Below, in pieces: positions 35,778 to 44,259 of a stretch of DNA of 64,000 nucleotides. Each line of letters starts with the position of its first letter. Within the stretch, counting starts at the first letter, position 1. The DNA comes from Pseudomonas sp. N3-W (GTDB lineage: Bacteria > Pseudomonadota > Gammaproteobacteria > Pseudomonadales > Pseudomonadaceae), in NCBI RefSeq assembly GCF_024970185.1, contig NZ_CP103965.1, positions 3,592,001 to 3,656,000 on the forward strand, given 5' to 3'. A program made the position numbers and the translations under genes. Below the pieces are notes generated by a model. It saw only the letters and a program-made list of their open reading frames with translations, had not been told where the DNA came from and made no database searches.

Positions 35778-35805
35778 AAAAACCGGCTCTATGGCCGGCT
35801 TTTTC
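35778..35805. terminator. bidirectional intrinsic terminator at early/late boundary
   Basis: CCGGC/GCCGG stem flanked by A-run on the left and T-run on the right. With 35731-35755 it forms a double barrier between the early leftward operon and com/holin/terminase, which Q-type antitermination would have to pass. Confidence 0.75.
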
Positions 35806-35868
35806 GAGTAAGTTGCCGAAGGCAAAATACTAACTATGGGGAAATCATGCCCTCAGCCGTGCGGGAAG

Positions 35869-36450
35869 TCAAGCAGCCTCTTTCATCTTGTTAATTACCC
35901 CGCCAATTGAGCTCAACGCACGAGCGTCAATGTCGTGACAGGCGTCGAAACAAAGCTGCACAAAAGGCGCCCAATCCCTACCCCATGCCGCGGACTGAAG
36001 CTCGATGTCGTACTCCCCTTTCATCCATGCCCGGAACAATTCCGGTTTGATCAGCAGATCAGGGTTGGATGACTGGCCACCTTGGTGCATGTAGCGGTAG
36101 CGACGAAACACACCCTTGGCGACATACTCGGCCCGCTCCCGCTTACTGGCGGTCATGCGTTCTACCCACGAACAAGCCAGATTGAAAACTGCCTCTTCGG
36201 CTTCCTCTTGGTCATCATCGCTCGGCTCGGCCGCATACATGGCATTGCCGAAGGCCCGCAGTTGAAAGTGAAGTCGCGCGATAGCTGATTGAATGTGGCC
36301 GGCCAGCGCCCCATGCATCGCTGGGTTCGCCGTTGGGCCTCGCTCCGTGCTCTGCACCACCACGCCCAGTTCGGCTGCGTCAGAAGTCTGACCGGGGGCC
36401 GGGTTGTAGTTGCAGTCGTGCCAAGCCTGGCGCGCGGAATGGATTTTCAT
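35869..36450 (-). CDS. hypothetical protein at the Q (late antiterminator) position
   Basis: 193 aa, last gene of the early leftward operon and directly before two terminators and the late genes, the place of Q in lambdoid phages. Contains an Arg-rich stretch TASKRERAEYVAKGVFRRYR. I cannot assign it to a Q family by sequence; the role is inferred from place only. Overlaps NinG by four bases. Confidence 0.5.
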   Translation of the reverse strand: MKIHSARQAWHDCNYNPAPGQTSDAAELGVVVQSTERGPTANPAMHGALAGHIQSAIARLHFQLRAFGNAMYAAEPSDDDQEEAEEAVFNLACSWVERMTASKRERAEYVAKGVFRRYRYMHQGGQSSNPDLLIKPELFRAWMKGEYDIELQSAAWGRDWAPFVQLCFDACHDIDARALSSIGGVINKMKEAA

Positions 36451-37058
36451 GCTGCTCTCCCCCTCAGCTCTCTTGTTTTTGCCCGGTAGTCGGCGGTCAT
36501 CGCCTTCAGTTCTTCGACGGTGTATTTCTTCGGCTCATGCGGGCCTTCCAGCCAGTCGACCTGCTCTGCACCGATCCGCTTCACCAGCTCAATGCGGTAG
36601 TTCACGATGTTTCCGGAAAGCCGGGTGTTGCACGGCGAGCACTGGCGGTGGCAGTTCAGCGGCTCGAAGCGCAGCGTAGGGTTGCTCCCGACGGTGCGGT
36701 AATGCCCGGCGTCGTACTTGCCCTGGTGGTGACGGCCGCAACTGATGCACGGCAACTCAGCGTCCCGGGCACGCACCCAGGCATTGAAAGCGACCTGCGT
36801 GTCCTTGAGGTGCTCGGCCCTGCTCTTCAGCTTCTCCTTGCGAACCTCGATCTCCCGGCGCTCGAAATCCGCCAGGGCTTTACGCGTGCTTTCCCGGCCC
36901 TTCTCCGACTGCCCGTGAGCGATGGCGCACTCGATCTCTCCGCACACAACTTGGGAGTCGCGCGCAGCCGTGAACATCACTCGGCAGGACGGGCAACGCT
37001 TCCGGCGCGGGCCGCCGGACGTGAGCGGGGTCTTGCGCTGTAGCGGGGTGCGCTTCAT
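36447..37058 (-). CDS. ninG: recombination protein NinG/Rap
   Basis: 203 aa, zinc-binding nuclease-like protein: N-terminal CPSCRVMF...VVCGEIEC, then ELPCISCGRHHQGKYDAGHY and NCHRQCSPCNTRLSGN, the NinG signature. Resolves or promotes focused recombination in lambda. Four-base overlaps both sides. Confidence 0.9.
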   Translation of the reverse strand: MKRTPLQRKTPLTSGGPRRKRCPSCRVMFTAARDSQVVCGEIECAIAHGQSEKGRESTRKALADFERREIEVRKEKLKSRAEHLKDTQVAFNAWVRARDAELPCISCGRHHQGKYDAGHYRTVGSNPTLRFEPLNCHRQCSPCNTRLSGNIVNYRIELVKRIGAEQVDWLEGPHEPKKYTVEELKAMTADYRAKTRELRGRAA

Positions 37059-37642
37059 GCGTAACTCCCCAACTGATCAGCAGCAGAAAGCGCGTCAGCT
37101 TCACTCTCAAAATGCGCAGACAGCACCAACCGCCAGCAGGCGTTGAAGACGTCGCGGTAAAGCGGCTCGAACGCGGTGTCATCCATGTTGGCCCAACTGA
37201 TCGACTTGGCTTCCTTGCGGATGCCTTCGGGCGTGTGCACCAGGTGGAAGTGGCCGGCCTCGATCGTCACCCATTCACGGAAAGCTTCGCGGGACTTGTC
37301 CACGCACGGGAAGCGTTCGGCGCGGGCCGACTCAAGGCCAGAGATGTACGCCGCGACCGCGTGCGACAGTTGCCCTGGCTTGCCGCTCTGCGCTTCGAAG
37401 AACTTGGCCAGCCCCCGAATGCCGCGCATCTCCTGGCGCGGGATCAGCCCGCCGACCGGCTCCCAGTATTCCCACGCCAGATCGAGCATCGAGAAGAACT
37501 TGCCGTGGAACTTGCCATTGCGCATGCGGGTGAACTTGCCGTGAATGACCTGGCCAGCTTTCCATTTCTGGACGGTTTCACGATCGGCTTCAGTGGCTGG
37601 CACAAGGCCCTGGGCCGTGCGTATCAGTGCGAGCTCAGCCAT
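37055..37642 (-). CDS. DUF1367 family protein
   Basis: 195 aa from MAELALIRT. GQVIHGKFTRMRNGKFHGKF and EAGHFHLVHTPEGIRKEAKS are family hallmarks. Usual neighbour of ninG/ninB in lambdoid phages; function unknown. Confidence 0.85.
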   Translation of the reverse strand: MAELALIRTAQGLVPATEADRETVQKWKAGQVIHGKFTRMRNGKFHGKFFSMLDLAWEYWEPVGGLIPRQEMRGIRGLAKFFEAQSGKPGQLSHAVAAYISGLESARAERFPCVDKSREAFREWVTIEAGHFHLVHTPEGIRKEAKSISWANMDDTAFEPLYRDVFNACWRLVLSAHFESEADALSAADQLGSYA

Positions 37643-37817
37643 GAGGCGCATCCTCTGCTTCGTCGGCTAGCTTCCCAATGCGTTCCTTCGCCAGATGCAC
37701 GAGATCGGAATAATCGCTCGCATTCATCGCAGGGACGCAGACGAAAAGCACTCCGGCTTTGGCGAAAGTTTGCGCAGTCTCCATGGACTTATGCAGATCT
37801 TTTGGGTGAGCCTTCAT
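37635..37817 (-). CDS. DUF1382 family protein
   Basis: 60 aa: HPKDLHKSMETAQTFAKAGVLFVCVPAM matches the short DUF1382 proteins of the lambda early region (key block TFAKAGVLFV). Unknown function. Overlaps both neighbours. Confidence 0.75.
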   Translation of the reverse strand: MKAHPKDLHKSMETAQTFAKAGVLFVCVPAMNASDYSDLVHLAKERIGKLADEAEDAPHG

Positions 37818-38380
37818 GACTGCTCTCCCTTGTCCGTGGCGGCAGCACTCAGCTCGCCCACGACTTCGCAGGCAATTGCGAAGACGGGATCACCAAGCCG
37901 GGCGGAATGCATTATTCGCGTCATGGCATCGAGCAGCGCCTCGTTCTCGGCCTTGAGCTGCCCCGCACCGCGCTGCACTACCTCCATCTGGCTACGCAGG
38001 GCGCCGGCTTCAGCGCTGACGTGGCCAAATTGGGTGGCGATGTGTTCTTCCAGCGACATCTGATCACGCTGCCAGTCGATATCGTCGTGGAAATAACCGA
38101 AGCGCGCGCAAAGGCTGCGGTGGAAGTTTTTGAAGCTGGCCTTGAGCTGGTCGCGCTGATCCGCGATCTCGGTGAGGGCCTTGTCGTATTGATCCGCTTG
38201 GGCTCTGCGGTGCACAACAGACCCAGTCAATCGCTCGTTCTCGGCGACCAAATCGGCGATAGTTTCAATCGTGCAGACGTCAAACAATTCACCGACGGCC
38301 TTACTGAATTCACGCGGGCCATTGCAGTTTTCGGCACGGCAGGCGTCGAGCAGGCGCTTCAGTTCGGTGTGATCACTCAT
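37814..38380 (-). CDS. hypothetical coiled-coil early protein
   Basis: 188 aa, helical, with LVAENERL and LKAENEALLDAMTRIM heptad stretches; resembles Ea22-like phage proteins in style only. Overlaps neighbours by four bases. Confidence 0.65.
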   Translation of the reverse strand: MSDHTELKRLLDACRAENCNGPREFSKAVGELFDVCTIETIADLVAENERLTGSVVHRRAQADQYDKALTEIADQRDQLKASFKNFHRSLCARFGYFHDDIDWQRDQMSLEEHIATQFGHVSAEAGALRSQMEVVQRGAGQLKAENEALLDAMTRIMHSARLGDPVFAIACEVVGELSAAATDKGEQS

Positions 38381-38883
38381 TGCGTGATCCCCTTCAGCAG
38401 GGCTTGGAGCTGCTTGAGCTTGCCGGCTGCCTCTGCATTACCTTCGCGCTCGGTTTCGACGGAAAGTGCAACCTCCTCGATGCGGGCGGACAATGCCTTC
38501 ATGCGCTTGCCGATCTCGTCGGACAGGCTGATCACCTCACCAGAAAGCGCAGCCAGTGCGTCCAGAGCGCCGATCTCGGGCTTTTTGATCGATACTACGG
38601 CCTGATTCGATTCCTTCGACATGACTTGCTCTCTCTTCGGTTTTGGGGTTGCTGCCGTACGCTGGAAATGGCCGTTGACCGGTTCGCGGATCAGGCCCTG
38701 ATCTTTCAGTTGACCAAGGCAGGCGCGCACAGGACGGAACTCGGCACTACTGGTTTTGGCTATGAGCGCGTTGTAAATATCAAGGGCGGTCCAGCACTGC
38801 TGGATGGGGACGAACTCGAATACTTTGCGTGCCAGGGCCGTTTGCCCGGCGAGCATCTGCTGCTGTCTTGTTGCGTTCATCAA
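38377..38883 (-). CDS. hypothetical protein, winged-helix N-terminus plus coiled coil
   Basis: 168 aa. Residues about 15-75 look like a winged helix (ALDIYNALIAKTSSAEFRPV, then QLKDQGLIREP, HFQRT), followed by a coiled coil to the end. Between the helicase loader and Ea22-like gene; perhaps DNA binding. Confidence 0.65.
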   Translation of the reverse strand: MMNATRQQQMLAGQTALARKVFEFVPIQQCWTALDIYNALIAKTSSAEFRPVRACLGQLKDQGLIREPVNGHFQRTAATPKPKREQVMSKESNQAVVSIKKPEIGALDALAALSGEVISLSDEIGKRMKALSARIEEVALSVETEREGNAEAAGKLKQLQALLKGITQ

Positions 38884-39701
38884 GCGCCCTCCCCGTTGCC
38901 GCGCTGCGACTCCCAGCTGAACAAGATCAGCTTCCCGCCGTTCTCGCGCAGGCGATCCACGACGCGGTCACCCATGTACGTCGGCAACTCATCCCGGCCA
39001 CGGTTGGAGATCACGATCGTCGGCTTCATGGCTTCGTAACGGGAGTTGACCAGCTCGAACATTACGGTCCGCTCGAACTCCGTGGCGTTCTGCACGCCGA
39101 CCTCGTCGAGGATCAGCAGGTCCGGTGCCGCGAAGAGTTGGTAGGCCTGCACCTCGTTGTGCGCGGTGTCCCGGTCGAACGATGCCTTGACGTGACGGAT
39201 CACGGCGCCGGCGGTGACATAGAGCGCAGTCATGCCGAACTCACGCATGACGTGGTTGCCGATGGCGGCGGCCAGATGCGTCTTGCCGGTGCCGACATTG
39301 CCCAGGAGCATCAGGCTGCGGCCACGCTGGGCGTGCGCCGGGAAGCTCTCGGCGTATTCGGCGCAGATGGCCAGAGCGCTCTTTTGCCCATGGTTGCCGG
39401 CGCGGAAGTTGGTGAAGCTGCGCTCAGCGAAGCGTGGCGGAATGCAGGACCGGCCAATCCGGGATTCGATAGCGCGCCGAGCGTTCTCGCGAGTCAACGC
39501 CTCCTGCTCGACACGATCGGCTTCAACTCGTTTTTCATCAGCACAGAGCTGGCAGCCAGACCACGCCGCCGAGCGAGCCTTGCCAAGACCAGTCAGGAAG
39601 TCTGTGAATTCGCCGTGGGCTGGGCACTGGCGCTTCTGCGACTCCAGGATCTGGCCGAACACGCCGATGACGCTCACGATGTTAGATGCGATACGAGCCA
39701 T
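38880..39701 (-). CDS. DnaC-like helicase loader ATPase
   Basis: 273 aa AAA+ protein: N-terminal zinc-finger-like CPAHGEF...CQLCADE, Walker A LGNVGTGKT, Walker B LLILDEVG, sensor SNRGRDEL. Loads host DnaB at the phage origin together with the upstream initiator. ATG 39701 has GAGGTGAATGCCG upstream; ATG 39707 is too close to it. Confidence 0.88.
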   Translation of the reverse strand: MARIASNIVSVIGVFGQILESQKRQCPAHGEFTDFLTGLGKARSAAWSGCQLCADEKRVEADRVEQEALTRENARRAIESRIGRSCIPPRFAERSFTNFRAGNHGQKSALAICAEYAESFPAHAQRGRSLMLLGNVGTGKTHLAAAIGNHVMREFGMTALYVTAGAVIRHVKASFDRDTAHNEVQAYQLFAAPDLLILDEVGVQNATEFERTVMFELVNSRYEAMKPTIVISNRGRDELPTYMGDRVVDRLRENGGKLILFSWESQRGNGEGA

Positions 39702-40479
39702 CGGCATTCACCTCAAGATTCGCAGCGTGGTCGATCTGGTCCAGTTCGGTGTGGCGGGACTTGCTCGGGAACTGGTGCACATTGCTGGTGGTCTTTACCT
39801 CGTCCTCCCAGCGCTTGCCGTTGAGCCAGGTTGTCGGGTGCGGGACGTACTTGCCGTCCTCCTTGGTCCAGTCAATGCAAACGACCTGCTTTGCCAGGCC
39901 CCCGACGATTTCAGTGAACAGGTCGTCGGTGATTTTGAGTTTCATCCACGACTTCAGAGCATTGGCCTTGCCCACCTTCAGCGGGTAGAGCGCCCAGAAC
40001 TTCGAGAAGAGTTCTTCCTGCTCGCTTGCCGAGCAAGTCTTTTGATCTTGTTCTTTCTTCTCTTCTCTACTCTTCTCTTCTCTGGTCCGCTTTTTGTCCG
40101 CATCACTAGCGGACATTTTTAGGACAGGTTCACCATTACGAGAGTTGCGCTTGCGCTCATTGTCGTTCGCGCGGCGCTTTGCACTCTTGCCGTTGTGCTC
40201 GTCAAAGCGAGGCATTACAAGGCTTCCGGTGTCATCGAGCGCGGCCCATTCGACGTCGATCATGGCCTGAGTGAAGCCAGGCCAGCCGATTACGGCATCC
40301 ATCGCATCGGTGGTGTAACCGACCAGCACGCCATCATCACAATGGGTGTCGAAGATGCTCCAAGCGATGTGCAGTCCGCCGATGATCCGAAGTCTGTCCG
40401 CTTGCAATGCGGACACCATGCGGAAAACTTTCGGATGTGTTTGAAGATCTACGCGCATTTTGATCCAGTCTCCAGCCAT
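39682..40479 (-). CDS. O-like replication initiator
   Basis: 265 aa. N-terminal winged-helix region (GDWIKMRVDLQTHPKVFRM) typical of phage replisome organisers, a charged linker (residues about 120-150, REEKSREEKKEQDQK) and a C-terminal FWALYPLKVGKANALKSWMK domain that contacts the loader. The linker DNA is a long polypyrimidine/polypurine tract (40050-40084), a possible origin as in lambda O. Confidence 0.82.
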   Translation of the reverse strand: MAGDWIKMRVDLQTHPKVFRMVSALQADRLRIIGGLHIAWSIFDTHCDDGVLVGYTTDAMDAVIGWPGFTQAMIDVEWAALDDTGSLVMPRFDEHNGKSAKRRANDNERKRNSRNGEPVLKMSASDADKKRTREEKSREEKKEQDQKTCSASEQEELFSKFWALYPLKVGKANALKSWMKLKITDDLFTEIVGGLAKQVVCIDWTKEDGKYVPHPTTWLNGKRWEDEVKTTSNVHQFPSKSRHTELDQIDHAANLEVNADGSYRI

Positions 40480-40811
40480 TACGCGGCTTCCTGTGTGAAG
40501 GTGTGCGCGTCGTAACGCTCGACAGCACGAACGGCCAGCTTGAGCTTGCGCTTGGCGGCGTTGGCGGCTTGGCGAGCGTTGCAGCGGGCGATATAGAGGT
40601 GACGAGTCGCTTCGATGACCGGAAGGAACTCTTCGGCTTCCGGATTGATCGGACGGCGATCGTCAAAGGGGCGGCCATGCTCTTCGAAGAAGTCGGCATA
40701 GCCTTGATCCAGGCGGCGCTGAGCTTCGGCCAGATCGTCGATGGCGCGCTGATGGGCCATTGCGCGATCAGCAACACGAAGTGCCAGTTGAAGGCGTTCG
40801 GTGGTGATCAC
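40479..40811 (-). CDS. hypothetical early protein
   Basis: 110 aa helical protein (LQLALRVADRAMAHQRAID; ARQAANAAKRKLKLAVRAVE). Overlaps Rha-KilAC by four bases. No family recognised. Confidence 0.65.
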   Translation of the reverse strand: MITTERLQLALRVADRAMAHQRAIDDLAEAQRRLDQGYADFFEEHGRPFDDRRPINPEAEEFLPVIEATRHLYIARCNARQAANAAKRKLKLAVRAVERYDAHTFTQEAA

Positions 40812-41653
40812 AGCGGACCTCCGAGCAGATCGGCTTCACGGCGCGCCCACAGAGTCTGGAGCTTGGTCAACCCCTTGCCGGTTACACGCGGAGTGGAAAC
40901 GATCGTCTTGCCGTTCTCGGGGTGTTCAAAGGTGCTGAGCTTTGCAGCCAGGTAGCCGGATTCAATCTGGCTCTGCATCGGTTCGTTTTTGCGGATGGTG
41001 ACCCAGCGGCGCTGACGCAGAAACGCCATCAGGCGGTTCTGGCCGGTTCCGATCAGCTTTGCGGCCTCGGCCACCGAATAGGTTTCGTGCGTGACGGTTA
41101 CTGCGTCGAAGAAAGCTGTCTTCGGCGCGTCGGCGGCGACCTTCTGCTCGAGCATCAGGTTTTCGTGGGAAAGCTCGGTGTTGTCCGCTTCCAGGGCAAC
41201 AACCTTCTTCACGTTGTCAGTGAGCAAGGCCAGCAAGGTGCGTGGATCATTGAGAGCGGCGGCGTAGTCGAAGGCTGGCTTGGCGTGAACCAGGCGCCAG
41301 AAGTCTTTAACGAGGCGCTTCTTGAATTCGCGAACAATCGCGCTGTTGCGCATATAGGTAAGGATCAGCGTCGACTGCTGCTCGTTGAGGAGAGCGAATT
41401 CTGTGGGGCGCCCTCCTGTACTTTCGGATTTGAAATCCAGAAGTCCGAACTCTTGAAGATCGGACTGGTAGGTACGGGCAAGCTTGATAACGCTGGCGTG
41501 ATCCACTTCACAGCCTGCAGCGATGGCGAGAGTGGTTGTGACCGCCTCACCATCTACAAGGCTAACGATTTCGGTACGCGACACGTTTTCAGAATTTACA
41601 AAACGTGTCGCGACATGGTTCGGGGTATTGCCGGTGTTGAGTTGTGTGTGCAT
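40808..41653 (-). CDS. Rha / KilAC phage antirepressor-like regulator
   Basis: 281 aa from ATG 41653 (TGGAG upstream). N-terminal Rha domain (ENVSRTEIVSLVDGEAVTTT to ILTYMRNSAIVREFKKRLV), coiled coil, then C-terminal KilAC/ANT DNA-binding domain (TYSVAEAAKLIGTGQNRLMA, RVTGKGLTKLQTLW). Such proteins modulate lysogeny or host takeover. A perfect inverted repeat lies in its 5' codons. Confidence 0.88.
   Translation of the reverse strand: MHTQLNTGNTPNHVATRFVNSENVSRTEIVSLVDGEAVTTTLAIAAGCEVDHASVIKLARTYQSDLQEFGLLDFKSESTGGRPTEFALLNEQQSTLILTYMRNSAIVREFKKRLVKDFWRLVHAKPAFDYAAALNDPRTLLALLTDNVKKVVALEADNTELSHENLMLEQKVAADAPKTAFFDAVTVTHETYSVAEAAKLIGTGQNRLMAFLRQRRWVTIRKNEPMQSQIESGYLAAKLSTFEHPENGKTIVSTPRVTGKGLTKLQTLWARREADLLGGPL
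41577..41612. repeat. dispersed inverted repeat, copy b
   Basis: Thirteen-bp perfect arms CGCGACACGTTTT and AAAACGTGTCGCG, 10-nt spacer, within the first 26 codons of the Rha gene. Confidence 0.75.
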
Positions 41654-41723
41654 ACTCGGCTCCACAAGTTGTGTTGCTGTTGAAAAAGCCGGGATTGCGC
41701 CCCGGCTTTTTTGTGCCTCGAAT

Positions 41724-42326
41724 TTAGTGAACCTGTGAACCCACGATGGCTGCTCGATCGGCCATAGCAACCGCGTGGGCGGCAAGTGAACGGCAGAAGG
41801 ATTCGAAAGATCCGGCGTAGCCTTTGTCTTTGTGGTCAAACACGCCGTCGGCGAAAACCTTTCCGCCCAGGCCAGCGACAAGACCGAAGCTTGTCGAGAT
41901 GCCTGCAAACACCTGAAGAGCGTCATCGATGTTCGAGCCGATCTGCTTCACAGCGAGAAGGCCGTAACGGTTCGATAGCTCGATGAGTGCGCGGTCGCGC
42001 CAAGGCTGATCGAGAGCGCCGACCCACGACTCTTCAATCCACGAAGGAATTTCAATGCGGTCACCGCTGTCATCGAGCCAGCGCTCAACACGCTTGCTCC
42101 ACGCCTTGTAGGCGCGACCATAAGCCTGCATGTCTGCGGTTTTGGTCATCCCCTGCAGATCAGGAAAGCCCTTTTCCTTGCAGCGCTCCGGCGCGCGGTC
42201 AAAGAGCTGATGGTTGAGTTGCTCCGCAAAGCCATCCTGGCTCATGCTCGTCCGAGCGATCATGTCTCGCGCAACGGCGACCAAGACCGCATCGCGTGTT
42301 TCGTGTCGCAAGTTCGACGTTTCCAT
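41724..42326 (-). CDS. cII-position early protein, YdaT-like in style
   Basis: 200 aa, directly after cro in the leftward early operon, the cII place. YGRAYKAWSKRVERWLDD followed by LDQPWRDRALIELSNRYGLL recalls the Rac YdaT group, which occupies the same place; similarity is faint. Probably regulatory. Confidence 0.5.
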   Translation of the reverse strand: METSNLRHETRDAVLVAVARDMIARTSMSQDGFAEQLNHQLFDRAPERCKEKGFPDLQGMTKTADMQAYGRAYKAWSKRVERWLDDSGDRIEIPSWIEESWVGALDQPWRDRALIELSNRYGLLAVKQIGSNIDDALQVFAGISTSFGLVAGLGGKVFADGVFDHKDKGYAGSFESFCRSLAAHAVAMADRAAIVGSQVH

Positions 42327-42380
42327 GGGAACTGCTCTCTTCTAATCTGGCTTCAATGGATCGGCGGATACGGATGTCGC

Positions 42381-42596
42381 TTAGGCGGCCATCTCGGCCC
42401 AAGGAAACGACGGACATAGGGATTCTTTTTTGAAAGCACCTTCGGTCAACGCCTCCGCTCGCTTGGCAATCACTGGAGACATGCCGTGCTTTCCCCGAAC
42501 CCAGCCGGAAACGGTGCTTTGATCAACCTTGAGCTTTTCGGCGGTGGCCTCCTGGGTGCCGAAGTAGTCAACGAGGCCCTTATAAATAGCGTTCAT
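42381..42596 (-). CDS. cro: Cro-like repressor
   Basis: 71 aa Cro-type HTH: VDYFGTQEATAEKLKVDQST then VSGWVRGKHGMSPVIAKRAE. ATG 42596 follows GGAGGGGCATC. Divergent from cI across shared operators. Confidence 0.85.
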   Translation of the reverse strand: MNAIYKGLVDYFGTQEATAEKLKVDQSTVSGWVRGKHGMSPVIAKRAEALTEGAFKKESLCPSFPWAEMAA

Positions 42597-42609
42597 GATG
42601 CCCCTCCAT

Positions 42610-42671
42610 ACGGGAATACCCATATAGTAGGTTATGGGAATGCCGATTTGCAAGGGTATGGGAGCACCCGT
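42610..42671. promoter_or_regulatory. right operator with three repressor sites
   Basis: Three 14-bp near-palindromes at exactly 24-bp spacing: ACGGGAATACCCAT (42610-42623), ATGGGAATGCCGAT (42634-42647), ATGGGAGCACCCGT (42658-42671). Consensus AYGGGA....CCSRT. The first two cover the cro promoter, the third the cI promoter. Confidence 0.85.
42624..42653 (-). promoter_or_regulatory. early leftward promoter (PR equivalent) for cro
   Basis: Minus strand TTGCAA (42653-42648), 18-bp spacer, TACTAT (42629-42624). One operator fills the spacer, one covers the start region. Confidence 0.65.
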
Positions 42672-42676
42672 AATAC
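42648..42676 (+). promoter_or_regulatory. cI maintenance promoter (PRM equivalent)
   Basis: TTGCAA (42648-42653), 17-bp spacer, TAATAC (42671-42676). TTGCAA is its own reverse complement and so serves both divergent promoters. Transcription would begin at or next to the cI ATG. Confidence 0.65.
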
Positions 42677-42683
42677 TTCGCGG

Positions 42684-43412
42684 ATGGAATTTAAAGAAAG
42701 ACTCAAAGCAGCCCGCCGCCACGCCGGTTTAAATCAGACCGAGCTTGCCGAGCGTGCCGGCCTCACGCAGACATCAATCTCCGACCTCGAGCGCGGCAAG
42801 TCGAAGGCGACAGCTTTTGCCGCCCAAATCGCTTCGGTGTGCGGCGTATCGCCTATGTGGCTCGCTGAAGGCACTGGCGACATGCTTAAGGGTGTCGCGG
42901 CACACGCTGAGCGGATTCAGCCAAGCGTGGCAATGTCTGACATCCAGAGTTGGGATGACGAAACCCCGCTTGATGACGACGAGGTTTACGTGCCCTTCCT
43001 TCAGGAGGTGGAGCTGGCAGCGGGCTCAGGCCGGTTTGCGATCGCAGAAAGCGATACCTCGAGGCTGCGCTTCTTCAAGAAAGACCTTCGCCACAACAAC
43101 GTGCAGTTCAACAACGCAAAGTGCGTGGTCGTTAGCGGCAACAGCATGCTGCCGGTGCTTCGCGATGGCGCCACGGTAGGCGTGAACGTCGGCAAGAGTT
43201 CGTTGGGCGACATCGTCGACGGCGACATGTACGCGATCAACCACAACGGGCAGCTCCGCGTGAAGCAGGTTTATCGGCTGCCAACCGGCATTCGTCTGCG
43301 AAGCTTCAACCGTGACGAACACCCGGACGAGGACTACACCTTCCAGGAGATCCAGGATCAACAAATCGCAATCCTGGGTCACGTGTTCTGGTGGGCGATG
43401 TATTCACGATAA
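42684..43412 (+). CDS. cI: CI-like LexA-type phage repressor
   Basis: 242 aa. HTH_3 domain (QTELAERAGLTQTSISDLER), linker, then S24/LexA peptidase: cleavage site Ala113-Gly114 in VELAAGSGRF, catalytic Ser154 (SGNSMLPVLRDG) and Lys194 (LRVKQVYRLP). RecA-stimulated self-cleavage, hence SOS induction, is expected. No ribosome-binding site precedes ATG 42684; the mRNA is probably leaderless as for lambda PRM. Confidence 0.92.
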   Translation: MEFKERLKAARRHAGLNQTELAERAGLTQTSISDLERGKSKATAFAAQIASVCGVSPMWLAEGTGDMLKGVAAHAERIQPSVAMSDIQSWDDETPLDDDEVYVPFLQEVELAAGSGRFAIAESDTSRLRFFKKDLRHNNVQFNNAKCVVVSGNSMLPVLRDGATVGVNVGKSSLGDIVDGDMYAINHNGQLRVKQVYRLPTGIRLRSFNRDEHPDEDYTFQEIQDQQIAILGHVFWWAMYSR

Positions 43413-43448
43413 AAAGGATTAATTCTGTTTACACACAAGGAGCAAGTA

Positions 43449-43847
43449 ATGATAAAAAAAATCACCACCATTCTATTTTTGTCGGTTTTTCTAGTGGCTT
43501 GCGCGGGAAAGCCCACACAAAAAGAACTTGATAATGCTGACTATGGACAACCTGTTGAGCAAAGCATCGCAGAGGATTTGACGAAAAGTTTCTTTGCTCA
43601 ATATTTGAAAGATCCCTACTCGGCCCAGTACTCATTCGGAGGAATTTACAAGGGCTACAACGTTGGTAGCGTCTTTGAAAATAGGAAAATCACAGCTGGT
43701 TACCTTCTTGACGTCAGCATCAACGCCAAGAACAGTTACGGCGGCTATGTTGGCACGAAGACTTATAAGTTCATTTTCCACAACGGAAGAATGGTTCGAG
43801 GGTATGAAATTTTGAAAGCGAGTGGTGCTCCGATTACGATTTATTGA
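43449..43847 (+). CDS. lipoprotein expressed with cI
   Basis: 132 aa with lipobox FLVAC (Cys18). The mature part KSFFAQYLKDPYSAQYSFGG, then GYLLDVSINAKNSYGGY, resembles small uncharacterised surface lipoproteins. AAGGAGCAAGTA precedes ATG. Lying 36 bp behind cI with a terminator after it, it is probably made in the lysogen and may exclude other phages. Confidence 0.8.
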   Translation: MIKKITTILFLSVFLVACAGKPTQKELDNADYGQPVEQSIAEDLTKSFFAQYLKDPYSAQYSFGGIYKGYNVGSVFENRKITAGYLLDVSINAKNSYGGYVGTKTYKFIFHNGRMVRGYEILKASGAPITIY

Positions 43848-43865
43848 GAACGATACTCACTGAAA

Positions 43866-43890
43866 GTCCGGCTCTGCGCCGGGCTTTTTC
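43866..43890 (+). terminator. intrinsic terminator of the cI-lipoprotein unit
   Basis: GTCCGGC/GCCGGGC stem followed by TTTTT. Confidence 0.75.
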
Positions 43891-43900
43891 ATTCTTGTAG

Positions 43901-44053
43901 TTAGGGCCCACCCTCCAGCCCTTCGACCGCATGCGCATAGAAGGCGCTGGCCTCCTCCGCCAGCTCCCGCCACTCATCTCTGTCGATTACACCGGTGCGC
44001 TTCAGTTCGTCCGACATCATCATCAGGGCTTCGAACCGTTTTTCGACGCTCAT
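43901..44053 (-). CDS. small acidic helical protein, 50 aa
   Basis: MSVEKRFEALMMMSDELKRT, then GVIDRDEWRELAEEASAFYAHAV. Codon use and sequence look genuine although no strong ribosome-binding site is present and the frame is open upstream. Opposed to both flanking lipoprotein genes. Function unknown. Confidence 0.5.
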   Translation of the reverse strand: MSVEKRFEALMMMSDELKRTGVIDRDEWRELAEEASAFYAHAVEGLEGGP

Positions 44054-44259
44054 GCGGATCTCAGGCTCTTCCAGCAACCTGCGCCAGGTAACTATTGCCT
44101 TTTCTTTCTGATCGTCGCTCCTTGCAGCTCACCTGATTGTCTGTGAGCTGTAGAGTCGCTGCAGTCATTGATGTTCTGCGGCGCCGGCGTGCGGCATTCG
44201 CGCGTGGTGGCTGTGCGCCACGGATGGTAAGGTGCGGGCTCAATTACGGGAGGGATACC

